Below, piece after piece: positions 8,083-15,484 of a stretch of 64,000 bases of DNA (within the stretch, counting starts at the first letter, position 1; every line of letters starts with the position of its first letter). Origin of the DNA: JBEKCP01 sp049509515. GTDB taxonomy: Bacteria > Planctomycetota > Planctomycetia > Pirellulales > Thermoguttaceae. A program made the position numbers and the translations under genes. Where the stretch lies: the NCBI GenBank assembly GCA_049509515.1, contig JBEKZV010000018.1, positions 1 through 64,000 on the forward strand, in the 5' to 3' direction. Under the pieces are notes generated by a model. It worked only from the letters and a program-made list of their open reading frames with translations. It had not been told where the DNA came from and searched no databases.

Positions 8083-8280
8083 AATTCTATCCTTACCGTA
8101 GCACGATTATTGGAGCAAGATGGCATCCCTGGGAATAGGGTGGGCATAGCCCACCCGCCATAGGTGGTGCGCGGGACCCAGTCTGGACAACCCTTGCCAC
8201 GCATGCTAGTTTAGAGCCTTTGGGCCACGTCTGCCAAAATGGCATCCTGACGAGCAGGTTGGCCGGAAAACGCCAAGACA

Positions 8281-8388
8281 CCCCCCGCACCGGTTGCGCG
8301 GGTGTGGAGGCGAGCGACGGGCGATATCAAAACGCCCCCCGCACCGGTTGCGCGGGTGTGGAGGCGAGCGACGGGCGATATCAAAACG
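8281..8388. repeat. Two perfect 54-bp tandem repeats
   Basis: Units 8281-8334 and 8335-8388 are identical. A third, diverged start (CCCCCC then GGAGCGGTTGTGCCG) follows at 8389. Each unit contains CACCGGTTGCGCGGGTG, able to fold, and ends in GATATCAAAACG. The array lies 118-225 bases upstream of the first gene of the fatty-acid-type operon. Unit length is a multiple of three, but no convincing protein spans it. Confidence 0.8.
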
Positions 8389-8505
8389 CCCCCCCGGAGC
8401 GGTTGTGCCGTTGTCGAGGAGTGAGAGGAGAGTTATACTGGCACGTTCCTGAGGCCCTTTGGGTTCTCGGACCTTTGCCCAAACCCAGCAATTTCCCACC
8501 GTGCC

Positions 8506-9003
8506 ATGCGTTTTTCGCTCGTTGACCGGATCGTCGAATTCCAGCCCGGGGTGCGGCTCACGGCGACAAAATCCCTCACGATGGCGGAGGAGTATCTGGC
8601 CGACCATTTCCCCAACTTTCCGGTCATGCCGGGGGTCTTGATGTTGGAGGCGATGACCCAGGCCGGGGCGTGGCTGGTGCGGCTGGGCGAGGACTTCGCC
8701 CACAGCATGGTGGTCCTGAAGCAGGCCACCAACGTGAAGTACGGGCAGTTCGTCGAGCCGGGCCAGACGTTGTCGGTGACGGCGGAGGTCCTCTCGCACG
8801 GCCCGCGGGAGACGAAGCTGAAGGCGCATGGGTCGGTCGAGGGCCGGACGACGGTCAGTGCCCGGCTCGTGCTGGAGCGATACAACCTGGCCGATCAGGA
8901 CCCGGCTGACGCGTGGGTCGATGAAGAGATTCGGCAGCAGATGCGGAACCTGTTGACGCTGCTGTACCAGCCCGGGCCGCCCGTAGTGCCGGCCACCGCA
9001 TGA
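8506..9003 (+). CDS. FabZ-like 3-hydroxyacyl-ACP dehydratase, first copy
   Basis: A 165-residue hot-dog-fold dehydratase that would remove water from 3-hydroxyacyl-ACP. Key motif: DHFPNFPVMPGVLMLEAMTQAG, with the catalytic His in HFP and the acidic partner in LEAM; then VKYGQFVEPGQTL. It opens a five-gene operon of fatty-acid-synthase type, 162 bases before the reductase. No strong ribosome site precedes the ATG, which is placed at the family's N-terminus (RFSLVDRIVEFQPG). The 30 residues beyond the hot-dog domain are longer than in housekeeping FabZ. Confidence 0.88.
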   Translation: MRFSLVDRIVEFQPGVRLTATKSLTMAEEYLADHFPNFPVMPGVLMLEAMTQAGAWLVRLGEDFAHSMVVLKQATNVKYGQFVEPGQTLSVTAEVLSHGPRETKLKAHGSVEGRTTVSARLVLERYNLADQDPADAWVDEEIRQQMRNLLTLLYQPGPPVVPATA

Positions 9004-9165
9004 AAGGCCCAAACTCGAACATGCCCGCGCAAGCGCGGGCATGGCACCCGGCGCAGCAGGCGAGCTAACGACGGGGCGGGTCGGGGCACGAAGACCTACC
9101 CGCGAAAGATCAACGATAAGACTTGGCACAGGGTGGCTTGGTTCCCGACCCAAGGGTTCATTACG

Positions 9166-9921
9166 ATGCGATTCGAAGGCAAGACGGCACTGGTGACCGG
9201 CGGCAGCCGAGGCATCGGTCGGGCGTGCGTCGCCCAGTTGTTGTCCGAGGGTGCCCGGGTCGCGCTGGTGGACCTCAGCGGGGTGGAGGAGGCCGCCCAG
9301 GCCCTGGCGGAAGAGTATAAGGGCGGCCCCGGCCAGGTCCGCGCCTTCCAGGCCGACGTCCGCGACGCCGAGCGAGCGAGTGAACTGGTCGAGCAAGTGC
9401 TTGGCGCGTGGGAGCGGCTGGACGTGCTGGTGAACTCGGCGGGCATCGTACGGGACGGCCTGATGGGAAGCATGACCAAAGAGCAATGGCGCGACGTGCT
9501 GGAGGTGAACCTGGGCGGGACCTACAACTTCTGCCGCGCAGTGCTGCAGCCGATGATGATGCGGCGCAGCGGGAGCATCGTGAACGTTTCCAGCACGGCC
9601 GCGGAGTTCCCCTCGCGGGGCCAGGTCAACTACGCAGCCAGCAAGGGGGGCGTGAACGGCCTGACGCGTGCGATGGCCAAGGAGTTGGCGCCCCGCCAGG
9701 TCCGCGTGAATGCCGTTGCCCCGGGGATGATCGAGACCGGCTTGAGCGCGCCGGTGCGCAATCTGGTGGGGCCGCGGCTGAAGGAAATCATCCCCTTGAG
9801 ACGCGTGGGACAGCCGCAAGAGGTCGCCCGCGCCGTGGCCTTCCTGGCCAGCGACGATGCGGCCTACGTCACCGGGCAGGTGCTGCGGGTCGACGGCGGG
9901 TTGAGCTTGGGAGGGTATTGA
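9166..9921 (+). CDS. 3-oxoacyl-ACP reductase (FabG-type SDR)
   Basis: A 251-residue short-chain dehydrogenase predicted to reduce 3-ketoacyl-ACP with NADPH. Motifs: TGGSRGIG cofactor loop, NSAG, catalytic Ser in NVSSTAA, YAASKGG (Tyr and Lys of the active site), and the terminal VTGQVLRVDGG. The ATG at 9166 starts at MRFEGKTALVTGG, nine bases after AAGGG; an upstream in-frame GTG at 9133 is less likely. It lies within the dehydratase-reductase-ACP-dehydratase-ketosynthase operon. Confidence 0.93.
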   Translation: MRFEGKTALVTGGSRGIGRACVAQLLSEGARVALVDLSGVEEAAQALAEEYKGGPGQVRAFQADVRDAERASELVEQVLGAWERLDVLVNSAGIVRDGLMGSMTKEQWRDVLEVNLGGTYNFCRAVLQPMMMRRSGSIVNVSSTAAEFPSRGQVNYAASKGGVNGLTRAMAKELAPRQVRVNAVAPGMIETGLSAPVRNLVGPRLKEIIPLRRVGQPQEVARAVAFLASDDAAYVTGQVLRVDGGLSLGGY

Positions 9922-10038
9922 AGAACGGGCCCCAAGGCGACGGGGGAAAGCGTGAGAAAGGCCCGCGGACTGCGTCCGGGGCTTGCCGGGTGGGCGGCGC
10001 CCACCGCAAACGATTGATAACTCTGGAGGTCAAGCGAC

Positions 10039-10431
10039 ATGCCGACGAAGGAAGAAATCTACGAGAAGATCAAGATTGCCCTGGTCGAAGCCCTCGGGGT
10101 CGATGAGGACGAGATCCAGCCCGAGGCCACGCTGGTCGGCGACCTCGGGGCCGAGTCGATCGACTTCCTGGACATCGTCTTCCGCCTGGAAAAGGCGTTC
10201 GACATCAAGATTCCCCGCGGGGAGCTGTTCCCGGAGGACGTGCTGACCGATCCGAAGTACGTGCAGGAGGGGCGGGTCACGGAGCTGGGCCTCGAGGAGC
10301 TGCGCAAGCGGATGCCGTTCGCCAACCTCGACGAGTTCGCCAAGAACCCCGTGGTGCAGGACTTCGGCAACCTCCTGACCGTGGCCGACATGTGCCGCTT
10401 CGTCGAAGGCAAGGTGGAAGTGACGCCCTGA
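10039..10431 (+). CDS. Acyl carrier protein with extended C-terminus
   Basis: A carrier protein of 130 residues, against about 78 for housekeeping ACP. The phosphopantetheine site is the serine of DLGAESIDFLDIVFRLE near residue 40. The helix I region (EEIYEKIKIALVEALGVDEDEI) is typical. The extra 50 residues contain FANLDEFAKNPVVQDFGNLLTVADMCRFVEGKV, so the fourth helix is displaced by an insertion of about 45 residues. The stop overlaps the start of the next gene by one base, implying coupled translation. A dedicated ACP in a set with its own ketosynthase points to a specialised acyl chain. Confidence 0.92.
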   Translation: MPTKEEIYEKIKIALVEALGVDEDEIQPEATLVGDLGAESIDFLDIVFRLEKAFDIKIPRGELFPEDVLTDPKYVQEGRVTELGLEELRKRMPFANLDEFAKNPVVQDFGNLLTVADMCRFVEGKVEVTP

Positions 10432-10979
10432 TGCGCTGGTACTGGATCGATCGCTTCATCGAGTTCGAGAGCGGGCGCCGCGCCAAGGCCGTCAAGTGCG
10501 TCTCCCTGGCCGAGGACTACCTGCACGACCATTTCCCCCGCTATCCCGTGCTGCCCAACTCGCTGGTGATCGAGGGGATAGCGCAGACGGGCGGGCTGCT
10601 GGTCTGCGAGCACAACCAGTTCACCGAGAAGGTGATCCTGGCCAAGATCCCCAAGGCGGAGTTCTTCTGCCCGGCCGTGCCCGGCGACACGCTGACCTAC
10701 ACGGCCACGATCGAGTACCTCAAGGCGGAGGGGGCGGCCGTCACGGCCACCAGCCACAAGGGCGAGGTGCTCCAGGCCCGCGTGGAGCTCGTCTTCGCCC
10801 ACCTGAACGCCCCGTGGCTGGGCACGTTCTTCTCGCCCGAGACGTTCCTGATGATGATGCGGCTGTTGGGGGCATACCGCGTAGGCCGGGCCGCCGACGG
10901 CAGCCCGCTGCTGCCCCCCGCCCGCCTGCTCCGGCCGGGCGAGCCGCAGGCCGCCGATCCGCGGAGGGCCCAGCCGTGA
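10431..10979 (+). CDS. FabZ-like 3-hydroxyacyl-ACP dehydratase, second copy
   Basis: A 182-residue hot-dog protein similar in layout to the first dehydratase of the operon: MRWYWIDRFIEFESG, then DHFPRYPVLPNSLVIEGIAQTGG. The usual PGV after the HFP motif is LPNS here, and the acidic residue is in IEG. The second copy may therefore act on another chain length, or act as an isomerase or thioesterase-like partner. Its ATG overlaps the ACP stop, and its own stop overlaps the GTG start of the ketosynthase (GTGA). The last 40 residues are Pro/Arg-rich and probably disordered. Confidence 0.85.
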   Translation: MRWYWIDRFIEFESGRRAKAVKCVSLAEDYLHDHFPRYPVLPNSLVIEGIAQTGGLLVCEHNQFTEKVILAKIPKAEFFCPAVPGDTLTYTATIEYLKAEGAAVTATSHKGEVLQARVELVFAHLNAPWLGTFFSPETFLMMMRLLGAYRVGRAADGSPLLPPARLLRPGEPQAADPRRAQP

Positions 10980-12262
10980 GACGACGCGTCGTGGTCACCG
11001 GCATGGGCTTGGTCACTCCGTTGGGGGCCGATCTGGAAACGGTCTGGAAGCGGCTCTTGGCCGGCGAGTCGGGTGTGGGCTACACCACCGTGTTCGACGC
11101 CGGCAACTTCCCCACCAAGATCTCCGCCGAGGTCCGCAACTGGGACGTTTCCGACGTTGGCGAGAATCCGGAGGACTGGAAGTTCGCCGGCCGGCACACC
11201 TGCTTCGCGGTGGGGGCGGCCAAGAAGGCGATGGCCGACTCGGGCCTCCTGGATGCCGCTCCGGATCCCACCCGCTTCGGCGTCTATACCGGCAGCGGCG
11301 AAGGCCAGCAGGATTTCGACCGCTTCACGGAGATGATGGCCGCCGGGCTGGCCGGCGGGACGGGGCTCGATCTGGACCGGTTCACCCGCAAGGGCCTCGA
11401 GCTGCTCCACCCCCTCCGCGAGGTGGAGCAGGAGCCGAACATGCCGCCCGGCCACCTGGCCGCGCTGTTCGACGCCCAGGGGCCCAACGTCAACTGCCTG
11501 ACGGCCTGCGCCGCCAGCAGCCAGGCCATCGGCGAGGCGGCCGAGATCATCCGCCGCGGCGAGGCCGACGTCATGCTCAGCGGCGGCACCCACACCATGA
11601 TCCACCCCTTCGGCGTGACCGGCTTCAACCTCCTGACCGCCCTGAGCACCCGCAACGACGAGCCCACCAAGGCCTCGCGCCCCTTCGACCGCAACCGCGA
11701 CGGGTTCGTATTGGGGGAGGGTGCGGGCGTGATCGTGCTGGAGGGCCTCGAGCGGGCCCTGGCCCGCGGCGCCCGCATCCACGCCGAAATCGTGGGCTAC
11801 GGGTCGACCGCCGACGCCTTCCGCATCACCGACGCCCATCCCGAGGGCCGCGGCGCGATCCGCTGCATGCAGATGGCCCTGGAGGACGCCGGCCTTCCCC
11901 TCGACGCCGTCCACTACATCAACGCCCACGGCACCAGCACCGCGGTGAACGACAGGGTCGAGACGCTGGCCATCAAGCAGGTCTTCGGCCAACAGGCCTA
12001 CCGCATCCCCGTCTCCAGCACCAAGAGCATGACGGGCCACCTGATTGCCGCCGCCGGGGCGACGGAGCTGATCGTCTGCCTGCTGGCCATTCGCGACAAC
12101 GTGCTGCCGCCGACGATCAACTACGAGACGCCCGATCCCGAGTGCGACCTGGACTACATTCCCAACGTCGCCCGCCAGGCCCGCTGCGACGTGGCCCTCT
12201 CCAACAGCTTTGGTTTTGGCGGGCAGAACATCGCGCTCCTCTGCCGGCGATTCACGGGGTGA
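10976..12262 (+). CDS. 3-oxoacyl-ACP synthase II (FabF/KAS II type)
   Basis: A 428-residue thiolase-fold condensing enzyme that extends acyl-ACP by two carbons using malonyl-ACP. Start is GTG at 10976, giving RRRVVVTGMGLVTPLG. The active-site Cys is residue 178 in LTACAASSQAIGEA, and the histidines are in NAHGTSTAVND and KSMTGHLIAAAGATE. The terminal SNSFGFGGQN glycine loop is present. Compared with FabF there is a modest insertion around residues 45-70 (DVGENPEDWKFAGRH). It closes the operon. The full Cys-His-His triad argues for real elongation rather than a chain-length-factor role. Confidence 0.94.
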   Translation: MRRRVVVTGMGLVTPLGADLETVWKRLLAGESGVGYTTVFDAGNFPTKISAEVRNWDVSDVGENPEDWKFAGRHTCFAVGAAKKAMADSGLLDAAPDPTRFGVYTGSGEGQQDFDRFTEMMAAGLAGGTGLDLDRFTRKGLELLHPLREVEQEPNMPPGHLAALFDAQGPNVNCLTACAASSQAIGEAAEIIRRGEADVMLSGGTHTMIHPFGVTGFNLLTALSTRNDEPTKASRPFDRNRDGFVLGEGAGVIVLEGLERALARGARIHAEIVGYGSTADAFRITDAHPEGRGAIRCMQMALEDAGLPLDAVHYINAHGTSTAVNDRVETLAIKQVFGQQAYRIPVSSTKSMTGHLIAAAGATELIVCLLAIRDNVLPPTINYETPDPECDLDYIPNVARQARCDVALSNSFGFGGQNIALLCRRFTG

Positions 12263-12540
12263 GCCGGGTGCCAGGCCCGCACTTGCGTGGGCACGCCGAA
12301 ACGGCTGACCCTGTTCATCTGCCGTCAAGTGAAGCCGCACCAGCCATGCCAGGTCGACGGGACGCACAGCACGTCCGCATCCGTGAGTTTTGACGCACGG
12401 TCGAGCCTTGTGACCGCACGGGGAAGCTTGACAAGGCGGACTTCACCGGTCAAGATCACAGTCGTCGGCTTGCCGCCAAGGGGTTCCGGTGGGCACGACA
12501 AGGGCAAGAACCCCGGAAACGATCGCTGGAAAGCAGAGCG

Positions 12541-13278
12541 ATGAAAGCAACATCTTGGCTGAACCGACCGGTGAAACTCGCGGCTTTGGCCGGCATGGTC
12601 CTGGCGGCCTTCGGCAGCGGCCTCCGCGGGGCGGGGGCGCCGAAGCCAGACCAGGAACCGCCGGTGATCGACCCCGGCCCCGTGGGCGGGCCGCCGTCGG
12701 ATGCCATCGTGCTCTTCGACGGCAAAGACCTATCCAAGTTCCGCGGCGAGCGGAGCGCCGAGCCGAAATGGAAGTTGCAGAACGGCGTGATGGAAACCAC
12801 GCCCCACGGCGGCATCTTGTCGAAGCAGGAGTTCGCCGACTGCCAGTTGCACGTCGAGTGGGCGTCGCCCTCGGTGGTGAAAGGCGACGGCCAGGGCCGC
12901 GGCAACAGCGGCGTCTATCTCATGGGTCGCTACGAAATCCAGGTGTTGGACTCTTACAACAACAAGACCTACTTCAACGGCCAGTGCGGCGCGTTCTACG
13001 GGCATAACGCGCCGTTGGTGAACGTGTGCCGCAAACCCGGCGAGTGGCAAACGTACGACATCATCTTCCACGCGCCCAAAAAGCTCGCGGACGGCAAGGT
13101 CCAGGCCGGCTCGTTCACCGTGCTGCACAACGGCGTGCTCATTCAGGACCACATTCCCGTCGGAGGAGAGCCCACGGCGGCGGCCCCGCTCAGAGGTCTC
13201 GCCGACAAGGGGCCCGTCTACCTCCAGGACCACGGCAACCCGGTGCGCTTCCGCAACGTATGGATTCGCCCGCTGTGA
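12541..13278 (+). CDS. DUF1080 (3-keto-disaccharide hydrolase-like) secreted protein
   Basis: A 245-residue exported protein with a concanavalin-like DUF1080 domain, a family expanded in planctomycetes; some members cleave 3-keto-glycosides. N-terminal signal segment to about residue 31 (LAGMVLAAFGSGLRGAGA). The domain begins IVLFDGKDLSKFRG, continues with WKLQNGVMETTPHGGILSKQEF and NSGVYLMGRYEIQVLDSY, and ends with PVYLQDHGNPVRFRNVWIRPL, all family hallmarks. A Pro-rich linker separates the signal peptide from the domain. It lies alone between the fab-type operon and a PEP-CTERM protein. Confidence 0.88.
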   Translation: MKATSWLNRPVKLAALAGMVLAAFGSGLRGAGAPKPDQEPPVIDPGPVGGPPSDAIVLFDGKDLSKFRGERSAEPKWKLQNGVMETTPHGGILSKQEFADCQLHVEWASPSVVKGDGQGRGNSGVYLMGRYEIQVLDSYNNKTYFNGQCGAFYGHNAPLVNVCRKPGEWQTYDIIFHAPKKLADGKVQAGSFTVLHNGVLIQDHIPVGGEPTAAAPLRGLADKGPVYLQDHGNPVRFRNVWIRPL

Positions 13279-13345
13279 CCGGGAAGCGGGAAATATCGCT
13301 TTTCCAGGCGCACTTTTTGCGACCGCAGCACACACGGAGTGGGAC

Positions 13346-15418
13346 GTGCATCGCACGGAAACAGGCGCTTTCGCCAGGCTGGCTGGGACTGCAATCGGAA
13401 TGCTGGCAGCGATCGTTCCCCTAGCGCGAGCGGCGCCGACGATCCAAATCACCAGTGTGCCCGCCTATGGCACGGATGGGAGCATGACGGGCACGGTTTC
13501 GGGGGTGGATTTCGCACAGTATTGTGTAGCGCCCTACATTCAAATCGAAGGCTCGGGCTGGTGGACGAAGCCGATCAGCACTACGCCCACCGTGACCATC
13601 AACTCCGACGGCACCTTCTCGGCCAACGTCACCAGCGGCGGAGTCGATGACCAGGCCACTATTTACTACGCGGCGCTGGTTCCGGCCGGGAGCACTCCGC
13701 CCCTGGAGTTGGGCTCGCCGAGTGCGCCGGTCATCAGCAACAGCGTCGCCGGTACTACGCTGGAGCGATATGGTTCCACGGTCCAGTTTGCCGGCTATAC
13801 CTGGGGAGTCAAGCAGTCGTCCCAGCCGGTGGGCCCCGGCTCCAACCTCTTCTCGTCGCAGAACGTCTGGGTCGACAGCCAGGGGCAGTTGCACCTGCAG
13901 ATCAGCCAGTCGGGCGGCCAGTGGTACTCGGCCGAGGCGATTTGCCCCACCAAATTCGGCTTCGGGACATATAGCTTCACGACCATAGGGCGGATCGACA
14001 ACCTGGATCCGAACGTCACCTTGGGCGCTTTTACGTGGGATCCCTACGGGGGCGAGACCAACGGGGCCAGCGTGAATCGCGAGATCGATTTCGAGGAGGG
14101 CCGTTGGGGAAACGCCTCCGATCCGACCAACGCGCAGACGGTCGTTCAGCCCTCTGGCGTCGCCGGGAATCTGCAGCGCTTCACCATACCCGCGCTTACC
14201 GATGCCAGCATGGTCACGCAGTCGTTTACTTGGAAGCCGGGGGAAGTCGATTTCAAGGTCATGTTGGATTCCACCACCCCGCCAACGCTGATCAGCGAGA
14301 GCACCTACCTGACCAATCCTGCTTTGAACCACTATGTGCCCGACGCCGGAAACGCTGAAATCCACCTGAACCTCTGGCTGAACAACGTGGCGGTGAGCGG
14401 CGGCGGGTCGCCGGCGCCGGCAAACGGCCAGCCGGTCCAGGTAGTCGTCAGCAACTTCAGCTTTACGCCGCTCCCCGTCCCAAGCGCCTGGGCCGCCGCG
14501 GTTGACGGCAACTGGAGCGACACCACGAAGTGGACCGGCGCCGTGCCCAACGGCTCCGGCCAGACGGCCGTAATCAACCAGCCCACCGGCACGGCGGCCA
14601 CCGTTACCCTGGACGAAGCGGTGACGCTGGGTATGCTCCAGTTGGGCAACTCCGGCCAGAGCTCGAGTGTGGGCTATACCGTGATCGGCAGCGGCGGCAG
14701 CGTCCTGACCTTGAGCAATAGCGGCGGCAACCCGTCGCAGATCAACGTGACTGAAGGCACGCACGCGATTTCCGCGCCCATCAGCTTGGCCGGGAGCTTG
14801 AGCGTCTCGCTTTCGGCCGCTGCGACGCTGACGCTCGGCGGCAACATCAGCGAGAGCGCCACCTCGTCGTTGACCTTGAGCAACGGCGGCACCCTGATCC
14901 TCAGCGGCAGCAACAGCTACAGCGGCGGCACGACGGTCAACAGCGGGGTGCTGGTGGCCGAGAACGCCGCGGCGATCCCGAGCGGGTCGTTGCTGGAGAT
15001 CGACGCCGGCGGCTCGCTCGTGCTGGGCATGACGGGATCGGCCTACGTCGAGGGCTTGGGTCGGATCGCGGGCTCGCCGTTGGGCTCGCAGGCGCCGGGC
15101 ACCAGCGGGGGTGCGCTGGCGCCGGCCGCGGGCGACGCGCAAGCGGGTGCCCCGGTCCATGCGGTGCCGGAGCCGGGGACGCTGGCCCTGTTGGCGGTCG
15201 CGGCCGCCTGCGGACTGGCCGCCGCATGGCGGCAAAGGATGAAGGAGAAAGGATCAAGGATGAACACGGGTTCCTGCGAGCACGGCGTCTTGGGATGGGC
15301 GTATAGCCGGGCAACCCGGTCCCCCCTCCGCGCCATCAAACGATGGCTGGCGCACCGTCGACGGGCCGTCGCTGAAGATCGACGCAAGCCTTGCCCAGGC
15401 TTCACTTTGGTCCTATGA
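13346..15418 (+). CDS. GH16-like domain fused to beta-strand repeats and a PEP-CTERM signal
   Basis: A 690-residue exported protein. Start GTG at 13346 behind GGAG; signal peptide to about residue 29. Residues 145-375 look like a family 16 glycoside hydrolase, with the catalytic pattern ExDxxE present as E246-I-D-F-E-E251, so beta-glucan or galactan cleavage is plausible. Next comes a PEP-CTERM-type repeat region (GNWSDTTKWTG, LTLSNGGTLILSGSNSYSGG). Near residue 611 the sorting signal VPEPGTLALL, a hydrophobic helix and RQRMK appear. The frame then continues for about 55 more residues through an AAGGATGAAGG-type DNA repeat before a stop. A normal PEP-CTERM protein would end at the basic tail. 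Confidence 0.8.
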   Translation: MHRTETGAFARLAGTAIGMLAAIVPLARAAPTIQITSVPAYGTDGSMTGTVSGVDFAQYCVAPYIQIEGSGWWTKPISTTPTVTINSDGTFSANVTSGGVDDQATIYYAALVPAGSTPPLELGSPSAPVISNSVAGTTLERYGSTVQFAGYTWGVKQSSQPVGPGSNLFSSQNVWVDSQGQLHLQISQSGGQWYSAEAICPTKFGFGTYSFTTIGRIDNLDPNVTLGAFTWDPYGGETNGASVNREIDFEEGRWGNASDPTNAQTVVQPSGVAGNLQRFTIPALTDASMVTQSFTWKPGEVDFKVMLDSTTPPTLISESTYLTNPALNHYVPDAGNAEIHLNLWLNNVAVSGGGSPAPANGQPVQVVVSNFSFTPLPVPSAWAAAVDGNWSDTTKWTGAVPNGSGQTAVINQPTGTAATVTLDEAVTLGMLQLGNSGQSSSVGYTVIGSGGSVLTLSNSGGNPSQINVTEGTHAISAPISLAGSLSVSLSAAATLTLGGNISESATSSLTLSNGGTLILSGSNSYSGGTTVNSGVLVAENAAAIPSGSLLEIDAGGSLVLGMTGSAYVEGLGRIAGSPLGSQAPGTSGGALAPAAGDAQAGAPVHAVPEPGTLALLAVAAACGLAAAWRQRMKEKGSRMNTGSCEHGVLGWAYSRATRSPLRAIKRWLAHRRRAVAEDRRKPCPGFTLVL

Positions 15419-15484
15419 TGGATGGTGTCGGTTTTCCGCCATGGCTATCCGGGGGCTATCCTCGCGTGCAGGATCGATTCTACG

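Noticed and set aside
8281..8420. CRISPR array
   Set aside because: The 54-bp units are directly abutting with no spacers and no cas genes are present.
8206..9819. Very long open frame on the minus strand over the first dehydratase and the reductase
   Set aside because: It is the complement of two clear enzymes, has no protein-like motifs, and owes its openness to high GC content.
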